From assembly GCA_021018815.1 (NCBI GenBank), contig JAITYX010000028.1, positions 2,807,001 to 2,871,000 on the forward strand: 64,000 nt of DNA, written 5' to 3'. Each line of letters starts with the position of its first letter. Position 1 is the stretch's first letter. This document shows, piece by piece, positions 1 to 10,313 of the stretch. Origin of the DNA: Talinum fruticosum. Its lineage: Eukaryota > Streptophyta > Magnoliopsida > Caryophyllales > Talinaceae. Under the pieces are notes generated by a model. The model worked only from the letters and a program-made list of their open reading frames with translations. It searched no databases and was not told where the DNA came from. A program made the position numbers and the translations under genes.

Positions 1-632
1 GCCTTGTCCTGAAACAATGCTTTTCTTTACGCTAGTGTTTAATGGTTAGCAGCCAGTTGCTTTTGCTTTTAAAATGAGATTAATATACTTTAATCAACCT
101 ACAAAAGCAAATCAAAGTGGTACACAAAGTATAAAAACACTTTGGTCCAAGATTAGACAAGGATAATAATTAATTCATAATAATTAAGCACTTAATTATC
201 CTTAATGTGAGATAATGGAATTTTCTAAGTCTAATATTCAATACGTTCTAATTCCATCTTGTGTCTATCTTTTAGATGACTAAGAAATTAAGATTATATA
301 GAAAATGTGCATCAAATTGATCAAGTAAATAATTTCTTATTGATAACACTCGACTTAGAAGTAAGAATTAACGTAGTAATTCTTTTCCGGTTAACACATA
401 AAGCCGAGCTCGGAATAATATGTGCTCGTTAAATTATTTACTCATGACATATGTCCGAGTTTCATCCGAGTGGATTAGAAACTTAGTGTTATGTGTGCTT
501 ACTTAAGAAATGCTTTATGAGTAGGTCGGACAATAATGAGAACTTAAAGATGAGCTTCTTAATGAGTGAGAAAAGACTTGAATTCAAAACCATAGAGAGA
601 TATAGAGTTATACCCGAGTCTCAATCTCCCCT
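1..632 (-). repeat. SIRE-type copia LTR fragment, minus strand
   Basis: Reverse complement matches the SIRE-family LTRs found intact elsewhere in the window. It contains the phrase 'ttggtccaagatta' (LTR: taatcttggaccaa) and the tail region with 'taatcaacctacaaaagcaa', closest to the solo LTR at 29534-31158. In minus orientation it starts near 632 (tgagactcgggtataac) and runs off the left edge of the window. The polypurine tract lies immediately upstream, so this is the 3' LTR of a minus-strand copy. Confidence 0.8.
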
Positions 633-652
633 TTTTGATAAAAGACATTCAA
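633..652 (-). other. polypurine tract of minus-strand SIRE copy
   Basis: On the minus strand the sequence reads atcaaaaaggggagat immediately before the LTR start. The same tract precedes the 3' LTRs of SIRE-1 (20122-20137) and SIRE-2 (53738-53753). Polypurine tracts prime plus-strand DNA synthesis in LTR retrotransposons. Confidence 0.7.
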
Positions 653-1184
653 CAATTAGAATAAGAACTAGAAGTTTATATACTTAAGTTTTCATGGCTT
701 GAAAACGAATGACAATAAGATGTTCTTCGTGACAAATAAGTCAAAGTTTGTTATTAGAGCAAATTAATGCAAAAATATCGGAGATAGGATACATATTAGA
801 GTAAATGAAATAGATATGAACAAGTATCGGAGCGAGACAATCAGATAAAAAAACAAAAGATATGAATAACACAAGTCTATATTGCTAAGAAATAACGAAA
901 TTTAATTACTTAGATAATAAATAAATAGACGTAAAATGATGTCCCCCTAAACCAAATGTCTATCTAATCTTTCTCTCCCCTATGCATTTCATCAAAATAA
1001 ACTGAGGGAGGAAAAATAGATACATAAATGTTGGACAAAAGAAAAGATATTTGAAAATTAGGAAGGGGTGGAGTAGTGTGAGTAGAAGAGGAAGAACGAG
1101 GACCCTTTCTTCTGCGATGGTAGCCTTTAGTCAAAATTGTTGGGTGAGGAAAAGGTGGCAAGAGGAGAGGTGCATATGAGTGGG
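653..1184 (-). pseudogene. 3' internal end of SIRE element (env-like tail and 3' leader), minus strand
   Basis: The minus-strand reading around 964-1161 contains GYHRRRKGPRSSSSTHT, which corresponds to the last part of the env-like region of SIRE-1 (around 19680-19730, YRRRRTSAST). It is followed by an AT-rich untranslated stretch leading to the polypurine tract. Only the tail of the element is present, with no gag or pol in this piece. It is a truncated relic, with boundaries estimated by similarity to SIRE-1 and SIRE-2. Confidence 0.55.
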
Positions 1185-1415
1185 TCGAAACCTAGTGTAG
1201 TATGTGCTTGGTGAAATTATTTACTCATGACAACTGTCCGAGTTGTATCTAAGTGGGTCAAAAACCTAGTGTTGTGTGTGCTTACTCAACAAATGCTTTC
1301 CGAGTAGGTCGGATAGTAATGAGAACTTAAAGATGAGATTCTTAAAGAGTGAGAATGACTTGAATTCAAAACCCTAGGGAGATAGAGATTTATACCTTAG
1401 TATTCAAGAGGCTTA
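1185..1415 (-). repeat. second SIRE LTR piece, minus strand
   Basis: This stretch repeats about 426-640 in the same orientation. Both contain 'aattatttactcatgaca' and the neighbouring 'gtgtgcttact', 'aatgcttt' and 'gagtaggtcgga' blocks. It may be a second LTR of the same relic brought close by deletion, or a local duplication. It ends where Tat pol similarity begins. Confidence 0.6.
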
Positions 1416-1429
1416 GACACTACATTTTG

Positions 1430-2110
1430 TCCCACACGGTACATGTAGTAGCGCCAACGGATCCCATTAAATAAAGTCTTGAGCAACGAACCATCGAGTA
1501 GCAAGATAGATAGCTGGTCAATCATGATATTAAAATTAGAACTCAAGTATGTCCCTCAAAAGGCAATCAAAAGGTGGGTAGTATCGGAATTCCTAGCTGA
1601 TCTACCACTAATTGAATCACAACCGGAATATCTCGACTTTCTAGATGAGAACATTCTACAAGTAGAACTTGACATGAGGACCATGTACTGTGATGGTGCT
1701 TCCAATCATATGGGCTTTGGAGTAGGGATCCTTCTAGTCTCGCCAAAAGTAGCACATATTCCCATTTCGAGTTAAATTAGATTTTAAAGTCACTAATAAT
1801 GCTGCAGAATACGAGGCATTTATCACGGGACTTCAAACTTTCATAGAAATAGGAGCCAAAAATGTTAAGGTTTTTAGTGACTCTAGTCTCATTATTAATA
1901 AGATTTCATAGAAGTAGAAGGTACGTAGTGAAGCCTTACCACCCTACCAAGTGCATTTGATGGAATTAGAAAATATTTCGATAGTACATCATACACATAC
2001 CTTCCTAGGGATAAAGACCAGTTCGTGGATGCCCTAGCCAAAATAGCATCCATGATTAATATCCCTAGTGGCATTCATTGAATTCCCATTCCTATAGAAC
2101 GACTGAGTCA
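1430..2110 (+). pseudogene. Tat-lineage gypsy RNase H remnant
   Basis: Decayed pol segment of a Tat/Ogre-type Ty3-gypsy element. The plus-strand reading has LKYVPQKAIKRWVVSEFLAD (connection before the additional RNase H), then YCDGASNHMGFGVGILL around 1687-1737 with the expected first acidic residue of an RNase H fold. This is followed in shifted frames by NAAEYEAFITGLQ and QFVDALAKIASM. The order and spacing fit the archaeal-type RNase H of Tat elements. Several frameshifts and stops (for example near 1775 and 1910) make it non-functional. Reverse transcriptase is absent upstream: the left neighbour is SIRE sequence. A short paralog of the first part lies at 28388-28509. Confidence 0.75.
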
Positions 2111-2329
2111 ACCTATGCATATATACACGCTAGAAGTGTCTAGTACTAATAAATCGGTTAGTACCATGGCATCTATTAGTACTTAGAAAATGAAGAATAC
2201 CTACCAGATTCCATAACTAGAGCCCAACGAGCCATCCCTATGCTAGCAACACGGTTCTTCATAAATTAAGTACAATTGTACAAGAAAACCAACACCGGAA
2301 TTATCTTTCTTTGTGTCAATCAACATAAA

Positions 2330-3400
2330 GTAGACCAGTATAATGATCGATATTCATGGTCGGGAATGTGGACCCGATATGAACTGATAAATGTTGGTTC
2401 ATAGAATTTATAGATTAAAATATTATTGGTCGACCATGGCAGCGGAATGTCACAAATTTGTTAAAAGATATCACAAGTGTGAAGTGTTTGTGAACTAGCG
2501 AGCAGCAACCACCTTCCTTTTTAATGACGCTTGTATTGCCCCGACCATTTTCGGTGTAGGGCATTGACATCATCGGTAAAGTGAACCCTAAAAGAATGGC
2601 TGGTCACAAGTTCGTGTTAGTAGCAATTCACTACCTTACCAAGTGGGTAGAAGCTGCCTCCTATGCAACCCTAAAATCAAAGCATGTGGCGAAGTTCATA
2701 ACTTGCAACATTATTTGTCGATATGGGGTACCACATGAACCGATTAGTGACCATGGTAGTCATTTCGGGAAAGAAGTAGCAAATCTATTGGACAAGTATA
2801 AAACCAAACACCATAGGTCTTCTTCCTATCCTCCTCGGACCAATAGAGCGATCGAGGTCGCTAACAAGAATATCCAAAAGATAATGGAGCAAATGCTTGT
2901 GAGTTGTAAGGATTGGCCCAACAAATTTCCCTTCGCTTTATGGGGCTACCAAAGCTCCATTAGAACCTCGAATCGGAGTAACACCTTACTCGTAATATAC
3001 GGTGTGGAAACACTCCTTCGATAGAAAATTCCATCCCTTCTTTACAAATTGTTGTAAAAGGTCAAATTCTGAAGTAGAATGGGCTAAAGCACGGTATGGA
3101 GAGTTAGTATTGCTATATGAAAGGCATTTGAATGCTTTGCTTAATGTCCAAATATACCGAGCGCGTATATCAAGGGCATTTAAGAAGAAGGTTAAGCCTT
3201 GTAATTTTTAGATTAGAGATTTGGTCCTTAAAGAAATTAGGGCACCAATTCAATATATTAGAGGGAAATTGAGGCCCATTTGGTAGGGCCTATTCATACT
3301 TAGTCAAATACTCGCAGGAAGAGCGGTTAAGTTGACTGATTTAGATGCGAACAGATTTTTCAATATACTAAATTGGATCGATTAAAGAAATATTAGGTTT
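2330..3400 (+). pseudogene. Tat-lineage gypsy integrase remnant
   Basis: Integrase inserts retroelement DNA into the host genome. A zinc-binding-like stretch (ECHKFVKRYHKCEVF near 2445-2490) precedes the catalytic core in the long frame at 2581-3024. The core shows LTKWVEAASYATLKSKHVAK, the second acidic region SDHGSHFGKEV near 2746, and the third region YPPRTNRAIEVANKNIQKIM near 2827. The core is open for about 147 codons, longer than most pol pieces here. The C-terminal part (GPFILSQILAGRAVKLTD near 3288) is frame-shifted and ends about 3400. It continues the RNase H relic just upstream. Confidence 0.8.
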
Positions 3401-3760
3401 TGGGATAATATTAAATAGTTCCGAGTAATTTGTCAGGCCTAGCCCAACTAGGCCACGGCCACTGGCGCGCCGACCACCGTGTTGACAACAATGAGAAGGT
3501 CGGGCTCGGAAATTCCTCTAGCCGATGTTTTGTATTTAATTGTTATTTTTAGGGCAGTCCAATTAGACGGTCCTATTAATTTCCTCCAGGTGAGTGACAA
3601 AGAAATTCAAACATAAAAGTCAGCATAAAATTTACTTTTTACTTTATTATTAACAATAAAAGGTAAGCCTACGACTTAGCCGAATACATAGCTAAATAAA
3701 AGGGAAATAAGCAAGGATACCACTTGAAAAATAAATTGATCTAAATCAAGCAAAACTAAA
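3401..3760. other. unassigned intergenic stretch after Tat integrase
   Basis: No recognisable coding sequence. A GC-rich patch (around 3440-3500) is followed by AT-rich sequence. It could be the 3' untranslated region of the Tat relic or the left flank of CACTA copy 1. I see no terminal inverted repeat or target duplication here. Confidence 0.4.
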
Positions 3761-4345
3761 AATTTCCTCCCATGTTTGCTTTTTTATTTCCTCGATCCTA
3801 CGAACCCTTCTCTCTTCGACTTCTCTAGTACAAGCCCGTTTATCAACTCGCGGGACCAATTTCGAATATGAAGAGGTGTCTGTAGCGAGACTAGCTCCTC
3901 TCGGATCACATTCTCACGTCCTCGCTTGGGATCGGTCTCTTTTATCCACTTTAGATAAAATCCAGAGAATGCGGTAAATCATTTGTCCGCCGGTTTCAAC
4001 AACCTCGATAGGTTCGTCCAAGTAATCAACCGATGTAGGTACACGCCTGACGCTGCCAAGCCTCCAAAAATCTCAAAACAATGAGCCGCGATACAATCCA
4101 AATACGGGATCTTCCGGACTCGTATTTGCCACATTACACGGCCGGGGAAGTAGTATATACTAGTTTCAAGACCCGGCAAACTTACGAATGGATGCCTCTC
4201 GATGTGTTTCTAAAATTGGGACACCCTCCAATGTTTGATGTACCACTCAACGGATTCGCAGCTCTAAATAAGGCTCGCCAAAGAAGAAGTCGCATGATTA
4301 GTCCACGCATCCGGCCATTGTTGCTAACTGAACTCCATAGCTAGG
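3760..4345 (-). pseudogene. plant mobile domain-like remnant (antisense)
   Basis: The minus strand carries a broken reading frame. The best stretch (4179 to about 3760) reads YYFPGRVMWQIRVRKIPYLD, then TWTNLSRLLKPADK, then after one stop FYLKWIKETDPKRGRENVIR. The order 'P-x-R-V-x-x-Q ... K-I-P', then a tryptophan-rich W-x-x-L segment, then 'F-Y-L-x-W' resembles the C-terminal half of the plant mobile domain (the MAIN/MAIL family, also carried by plant transposons). The N-terminal part is not recognisable. It lies antisense and just downstream of Tat integrase, where Tat elements are known to carry antisense extra ORFs. It could also belong to CACTA copy 1, which has the same orientation. Assignment is by motif memory only. 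Confidence 0.4.
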
Positions 4346-4790
4346 TACCGGTCCGCTTTTGATAGGTCCTTGCACCAACTTAAACTATTCCACTAACCGG
4401 ATCTGCACTCCACATATAGTAAAATCATTAGGGTCTTGCAGAGTCGAATTCTTCCTAATTTACGATCCAATAGGAGCAAAATCAAATTAAAAAAGAGAAA
4501 GGAAACAGCGAGACTTAGGCAAAGTCGAGGAAAAGAAAGAAGGTCATGTCCTCATTGTCCCCTTCACATTCCCCAAACATATGACCTGGCACACTCGAAT
4601 GGGAGCATTGTATCTCGCGACAAAGTCTTCACATAAATTTGCAGAGTAGCACACCCATCCGTGTAGAACTCCTCAATGGATACGAGAAGAGACTTCTTCG
4701 GGCGACGAACAGGTGCCGCTCAATACTTGCTTATGCCAACCGAAAGAGATGGAGTTGCCTTCATCCTACTCTCGGATCAAACCCCGATAT
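4346..4790. other. unassigned stretch between mobile-domain remnant and CACTA copy 1
   Basis: Minus-strand frames contain EEFYTDGCATLQIYVKTLSR (near 4590-4650), which looks like real coding sequence but which I cannot place in a family. A possible intron (minus strand, gtaatg...tcaactag) lies between about 4875 and 4795 and would connect this piece to the minus-strand frame at 4873-5124. If so, it is a downstream exon of the CACTA copy 1 gene. Confidence 0.35.
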
Positions 4791-4872
4791 CCTAGTTGAT
4801 AATCGATACAAAAATTAGAAATATATATACATGATAATAACAACATCTAAATCTAATATTTTAAAAAATGCA

Positions 4873-5124
4873 TTACCGTAGAGAGGATGACCAAACAGTT
4901 GGGCGAACAAAGAAAAGTATTGACTCCGTCATCAACGAGTGTGGAGGTCCAGTAACCGGATCACCAACACACGAGCGCCTTTCCCGTGTATGACCTCTCG
5001 TTACACTCACCCTCACCTCATCGCAAAGGGGTGCTCCGTGAACGACGAGTATCCGACCTCCACGAGAAACAACATTCGATGCCATAACATGCTCTAGGGA
5101 GGGTGATGAGAAGCTAGTATGCAC
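4873..5124 (-). pseudogene. open minus-strand reading frame in CACTA copy 1
   Basis: An 83-codon frame starting near 5124 (MHTSFSSPSLEHVMASNVVS). The corresponding stretch in CACTA copy 2 (about 28290-28360: 'gcattcccctagagtacgtt') is similar but not open over the same length. It follows the tnp1-like exons in the same orientation and may be a later exon. I do not recognise the protein. Confidence 0.35.
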
Positions 5125-5409
5125 TTTACCGACTACATAAGAATAAGCATAACAATTACAATCATAGGATAACCCTTGACATAGAAGTTAACTATCTAAG
5201 AGTCCTATCAATAAACGGACATTAAACATTTTCTTGGGATAATGGCCCTCATAAAAAATAACAAAAACATACTATAAGTAATTTCTTAATGACCACATAC
5301 TACGGTTCCATAATAACCACACAATATACACAGTCATTCAACAATATTATACACCAATCAGTCAAAATATGAACATGTATGTAAATATAATTAGGTTGTA
5401 AAATCTGAA

Positions 5410-5760
5410 TTACCTCCAGCAGAAGTTCGAATTGGTCAATAGGTAAGCTCGCGTTTGCGCTCCCGGTGTTTGGGATGAGAATAGACCCAAGTCACACATG
5501 GGTATGTCGGGTGCCGACATACCCATCTTGGTGAAGTACGCCATATAGGCGTGCATCCGTTCCCTCATATGTTCAATCTGGGAAACCATTTGGCTCATTT
5601 GGGACCGTTCGAACTTCATGTGGGACCTCATTTCGGCCATTTTGGCCTCCGGATATGCTTGGCTGGAAGTCAATGTTTGTGACGAAGGCTCCTCCATTGA
5701 CGGCTCAAATATGACTAGGATGCTCATCTCTTGCTAGGGCTAAGGCTAGCTTGTCCTCCT
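5410..5760 (-). pseudogene. C-terminal tnp1-like coding segment of CACTA copy 1
   Basis: The minus-strand frame has a charged, methionine-rich helical segment (AEMRSHMKFERSQMSQMVSQ, then IEHMRERMHAYMAYFTKMGM) followed by PDIPMCDLG. The same segment order is seen in CACTA copy 2 at 27640-27860 in broken frames. A methionine/glutamate-rich coiled-coil-like tail after the core domain is a usual feature of plant tnp1-like proteins. No catalytic motif is visible. The frame is open for 105 codons, but neighbours on both sides are shifted. Confidence 0.5.
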
Positions 5761-5829
5761 CCCGATGCTCGTCACTAACATCCGAAGTCGATGTTTGTGG
5801 CAATGACTCTGTAAGAAGGAAATATATTA

Positions 5830-6060
5830 TCATTTGACAATTCATAATATTACAACCAATGTTTGTGACAATTCATTTGACAGACTTATGTCTCTTGATA
5901 GTGATCAACGAAGAATCGGTGATAGAACCTTCATCGGATGCGGTTTGAAGTTGTTCAAGCTTCGCATGTGCAACTTCTCCCCTAACTTTGTGTATCCCCA
6001 TGGGACATCACATGGGGATACGCATTACTCTTAATGCTCTTTTAGTTGGCTTCACCTAGT
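5830..6060 (-). pseudogene. middle segment of tnp1-like gene, CACTA copy 1
   Basis: The minus strand of 5900-6040 corresponds base for base in order to copy 2 at 27140-27290 ('cttcaaaccacatccgatga' in copy 2). In both copies the frame is interrupted. In copy 2 the related reading is FEERLYKQNLKQLQTTSDEG. No other function can be read here. Confidence 0.45.
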
Positions 6061-6409
6061 GCCTACGCAAGTAATTAAGGCAACGAAAATATCGATACAT
6101 AAGACTTAAATCGAAAAAGAGATAAAAAATGATGATAAATTACCATGTATTCCGGAGAGGAGACATATGCTTTAAACACTCTAAAGTCCTCCTTGGTGAT
6201 GAAGCTATAGACTTCCCACGATCTACCTTCTTGTTTTATCTACTTTGTTTTCTACACCCACATAGCGGCAATGCGAGATTTAGAGTTTCTAAACTTTTCC
6301 GCCACCAACATAAGGGTCTTATGTTTCACCAACAAGATCTCATATTCTTTAACGTCCAAGATGAACGTTTTCTAAAAAACAAGAATGACATGCATTATTA
6401 AATACATAT

Positions 6410-6640
6410 TAACCATCCGTAATAAGTCACAATACTAAGCCGAGATGTAGTGCATTTACTCGAATATCGTTCCAAAGGTTGTCCTTAACGAAATCGGGGA
6501 CTCGTGCCCCAACTTCTATAGTTGATGTTCATGTATGTGAGGGTTGCCAAACCAACATATCTCATAAAGTGAGCTTTGTGATCATCTAAAAGATTTCCAT
6601 GCCTATCAAATTCCATCTCGTGGAAGGAGAGTTGGATTGT
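6410..6640 (-). pseudogene. tnp1-like core domain (Ptta/En/Spm), CACTA copy 1
   Basis: The minus strand of this stretch aligns with the domain at 26540-26740 in copy 2, including 'tacatgaacatcaacta' and 'tttgataggcatggaaat'. The family is the plant transposase-associated domain found in En/Spm-type elements, thought to bind transposon ends. Frame breaks are present. The neighbouring 6130-6400 has a colinear counterpart in copy 2 near 26810-27060. Confidence 0.55.
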
Positions 6641-7489
6641 CTCTAATCCGGACTAACTTCTTCTTGTTTGTCCTTATTCGTCCCCTTGATTGTTATGTAC
6701 TTTGGGAAGAATCCATTTCATACTACAAGCAATTATAAAAATATTCATAAATAAACATGTACAACAATTTTCGAACGGAAACACGAAGTTAGGCGAGATA
6801 GCAGCTAACATAGGCTGACCGTGTTGTCCGGCATGGCCCGTCCCGGCTACGAGGCCGTGTCAACCGCTCAACTCCTCGGTTCCTTAATTTTGGCCATCTT
6901 TTCGGTTTCTTTATGTGTTATGTTTTTATCCTCTCATTGTTACTTATACTTGTATGTCTCCTCCCTGCCATACCCCGAACACTCCACGAAAAAAGGGACA
7001 AAACTACAAGCCCACAATGCCTCTAGATTCAACAATAGCAATTTAGTGTATGCATGCCCTCGCCTTTTACAATAGCATTCAACAATAGCAACTTAGGGTA
7101 TAAGTTAAGACAAATTCCTACGACCTTGCCTAAGCCCGCAATGGAGATTCCATCAAGGACCAAGATTAAAGCCCCAAAACAATAACAATAATTTGTCAAG
7201 TTTAATTATGCTTAACGATAGTTTAATTACACCTTTGACGACCATAAGAGAGGGAGATATAAGTTACATATCGGCCGTGCGAGAGTGAGAGAGACGGTGC
7301 AACGATAGCTGGAAACCGCAGAGAGAAGAGACAGTAGAGAGACTAAGTGGGTGGCACGGCGGAAGCCATCAATAACAGCAAGGAGACAAGTAGAGACAAG
7401 TGAGTAAGAGCAACCGAAAACCGTAGTAGTGAGAGAATGAAGTGAGAGTGAGTGGAGAGACCGAGAAGAGAAACAAGGGCCGAGCCAGT

Positions 7490-7732
7490 GGTTTTTTTTA
7501 CTTCTATGACGACGAGTTCAAAGAATGAACTGTCATCATAAAAAATTTATGACAATGGTTCAATTAATGAACCGTTGTTAAAAGTTATAATCTAACTTTT
7601 AAAGATGGTTGATTCTTTGAACTGTCATTGTATGTACATTAAAATCTACATTTTTTACAATAATGGCACTGCATAATTTTTTGCAACGGTTTTTCATTAT
7701 AGCTGTCGTCAAAAGTTGTTCCTATAGTAGTG
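7490..7732 (-). repeat. CACTA terminal inverted repeat and subterminal repeats, copy 1
   Basis: The outer end is ctatagtagtg. Inside are repeated short motifs in both orientations (for example 'gaaccgttgt', 'gaactgtcat', 'gctgtcgtc'), spaced roughly every 40-60 bases. Such subterminal arrays bind the element's accessory protein in En/Spm-type transposons. The equivalent array at 25469-25760 belongs to copy 2. Confidence 0.65.
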
Positions 7733-7734
7733 AG

Positions 7735-8502
7735 CATCACGATTAAGGCGATTTTTACCAAACCACTGCGTTTTACTCCAAAGAGCAGCTGCAACATGGA
7801 AGGTTTATTCGACCAAACGACATCATTTTGAGGCCGACACCGTGATCCTCAGCCCTATCCATGGGATTTCCGATTTAAGGTGATTTGGTACTATTTTTCC
7901 GGCTGGTTCATTGCAGATTTTTGGATGGCTATTTAGCTAATATTTAGGTATTTTTGTGACCTATTCTTTTCTCTATAAATAGAGAGCCTAGCATTTAATT
8001 TATAGAGAGGTCAATAACCTAACAAAACACTACTGAAATCTAGCCAAGAGCTACTTAATGCTTTACGGTATTCGATCACTTGGCTTCCTATTAGCTAGCC
8101 CTCTCTATAACACTCTGTCATCCTGTTCGATCCTCTAACCTTCACCATTATCATACATCACTGTACCTCCACCGACTTCACGAAAGCCTCTTTCATCACT
8201 CGTTTACCCATCGTCACGCTTCCGGATCTAGTTCAAGATGAAGATTAGGAGGTGGGACAACCTAAGCGCATTTATTTCGTTCGCGATTTTAACAGTTTAT
8301 TTAATTATCACATTTTATCGCTTTCTATATTGTTGATACAAAGATGTAATCATTTTCAATTCGGCCCGCCCACTCGTAGTTTGTTTTTATTGCTTACCTT
8401 TACCGCTTTCTTTATCTCTTTCCTTTATTTCATTCTTATTTGTTTTTTCTAACTTTATTCACATGCCTTGGTTGATTTAAATTCCTGTATTTTTCTCGTT
8501 AT
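7735..8502 (+). repeat. Tat LTR fragment, plus strand, with promoter
   Basis: Matches the middle of the Tat LTRs at 28510-33613 and 54816-56806. It has the 'ctataaatagagagcc' TATA region at about 7972-7988, followed by the colinear 'gagctactt' and 'aggtgggacaac' blocks (8251-8263). It lacks the LTR start and stops where a minus-strand Tat LTR end begins. The short frame at 8252-8452 is part of the LTR, not a gene. Confidence 0.65.
7973..7986 (+). promoter_or_regulatory. TATA box of Tat LTR fragment
   Basis: tctataaatagaga. The same element with similar flanks occurs in the other Tat LTRs near 29130 and 55578 and, on the minus strand, near 22740. Confidence 0.55.
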
Positions 8503-8718
8503 TATAGGGATCACGGCCTTCCCCCGACCAGTGTTGGGCGAGCTTCCCAACAAAGCTGGCACATTTTTGGAAAGCTTTTGACATTAAAAGATGAAAGATG
8601 ATTTTAGGGTTTTGAAAGATGAATATTAGAAAGTGGAGATGAACCTCTTATTTAGATTTCCGAATTTATTAAATCAAATTGAAATGGATTAGGTCAAGCT
8701 TGAATAACGGTTTTATTA
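8503..8718 (-). repeat. distal part of minus-strand Tat LTR, split by SIRE-1
   Basis: On the minus strand this continues the Tat LTR that resumes at 21674. It contains 'aagaggttcatctcc', the same region as 'aaaaggttcattccc' at 56747 in the uninterrupted Tat LTR. The LTR is therefore interrupted by SIRE-1, with TTTAT duplicated at 8719-8723 and 21669-21673. Confidence 0.65.
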
Positions 8719-8723
8719 TTTAT
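8719..8723. repeat. target site duplication of SIRE-1 (left)
   Basis: TTTAT directly before the LTR start TGAAGAC. An exact second copy sits at 21669-21673. Confidence 0.9.
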
Positions 8724-10254
8724 TGAAGACTCGGACACTCGCTCTATATCTTTCCGAGTCATGCAAAAGGAATCAGGTATAACGATGTCATTCATATAGT
8801 GTTTTGATTCCAAGGCATTCTCTCGTGTCTTAGAAACTTTACTTGAGTGAAATAGTATCTTTTCTATGCGATTTGGTCTTCACTTATCTCTTTAATCGCT
8901 TTTCGGTTAGCGACTCAGAAAACTTGTTCTTTATTCCGAGTCCACTCTCACTCGGAATCCGACTTGTGATTATCTACTCTATTGTTTGCAAAGTCAGCAT
9001 TCGTAGTTCTTTTCGTGCTTAGTCTACATCAAGTATTTCCCACTCGATATTCGTTATGGAACTTGATTCTTTACCTAAGACTAAGTCATATGGAATTCCG
9101 AGTATCATGGATATTAGACTCGAAAATTCCATTTCTCTTCCGACTCGGATAATCAATTACGTAATTTTCATAATTATTCTATTATCCGTGTCTAACCTTG
9201 GACCAAAGTATTTTATACTTTGAGAACCGAAGGTGTTTTACTTTTGTAGGTTATTCAATCGAGGATATCTTTTCAAACTACAAAAGTAGCCGAGCTCGTA
9301 ACGTCAAATCACTAGCGAGATATGGCTTTTCACCTTCCCTGCTCTAGTCCCGGAAGATTGTGTCGAAGCCGTCCGCTTCCATATCCGGAAAACTCGAACG
9401 CTAAGCCTAACGGTGGTTTCCACCTCATTTTTCAAGACACAACCGATGGTTTTGGGACTTCCAAGAGAGTTAAACCGTTGTCCAACGTCCATATTTCAAC
9501 GGATACTTTCTGAGTGACTCGTAAAGCCCTTATCAACGGTCACGAGAGGACTCTTGGTCAGCAGATGAGGATAACGGCTACTCTGTTGGGTTATCTATAA
9601 ATAGAAGCCACTTCACAAGACTTGAAGGTTGCCGAACATATTGTCAATACTCCAACTTGAACAAAGTTATTGTATTTACTTTCAATCTTCAACTTACAAC
9701 TCCCACTCTGTAATTCATTACTTTCGAGTTGTAAGGTCTTGTACTCGATTACAAACATTTCTTACATTCTTTGTAAGGTCCTTGACTAAGCCGTAAGGGT
9801 TAACTCAGCTTAGTTGTCCCTAGCTGTAAGGGTTATCTCAGCTAGGAAGTACTAGATCGGATAAGGGAATTTCCGAGTCTAGGAAAACTTGTATAGAGTT
9901 GTCTAAGGGAGCAACTCGGGTTCCGTCAAGTTCACGGTATTTTGTGGACTCAAAATAGTGGATTTGACTTCGTGTCCTGGATTGACACGGGCCGTGGTTT
10001 TCTCGCCCGGGAGGGTTTCCACGTAAATTCTCCGTGTTCTATTTCTGAGTTCATTCTAGACTCGGACGACCTCGCTGAACGTGTTTACTCCGATTCATTA
10101 CATTCCGAGTCCAATATTTTCCGACCCCTTGCTTAGACTCGGAATCTGTCTTCGACTCTTCTCTCGTCAAAAGGTGTGTGCTTTCGCAAAGAATTTTTCA
10201 TCACCCTATTCACCCCCTCTAGGGTGACTCGGACTCTCCCCGAGCAAACCTTCA
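8724..10254 (+). repeat. 5' LTR of SIRE-1
   Basis: Starts TGAAGACTCGG and ends GCAAACCTTCA, 1531 bp. A TATA box lies at 9595. The 3' copy has exactly the same length. The differences between the two copies are clustered at CTG/CAG versus CTCG/CCG/CGG/CGAG positions. Confidence 0.92.
9595..9604 (+). promoter_or_regulatory. TATA box of SIRE-1 5' LTR
   Basis: ctataaatag, conserved at the same LTR position in the 3' LTR (21010) and in the solo LTRs (32831, and 30586 as atataaatag). It sets transcript initiation inside the LTR. Confidence 0.65.
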
Positions 10255-10256
10255 AT

Positions 10257-10268
10257 TGGTATCGAGCC
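10257..10268 (+). other. primer-binding site of SIRE-1 (initiator tRNA-Met)
   Basis: tggtatcgagcc, two bases after the LTR. The expected complement of plant initiator tRNA-Met is tggtatcagagcc, so one A of CAGA is missing. The identical deviation is seen in SIRE-2 (43444). The position and the rest of the match make the assignment secure. Confidence 0.85.
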
Positions 10269-10313
10269 TAGCCTTTCGGAAAGGATCTAACAGTCCAAAG
10301 GTTTAAAGATCGG

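Larger units (their letters stand above)
4791..7732 (-). mobile_element. CACTA (En/Spm) transposon, copy 1, minus strand
   Basis: The right end reads ...ctatagtagtg at 7722-7732, the reverse of the CACTA-type terminus cactactatagg. Inward from it are alternating subterminal motifs (gacgg/ccgtc with runs of 'ttcaatgaacc' type) at 7495-7720. The interior is colinear with CACTA copy 2 at 25469-28385 in opposite orientation: leader, a tnp1-like domain, then the spacer with 'ggaggtaattcag' (minus strand, near 5415). The left end and any target duplication were not found, so the left boundary is provisional. Coding parts are broken by frameshifts. Confidence 0.7.
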
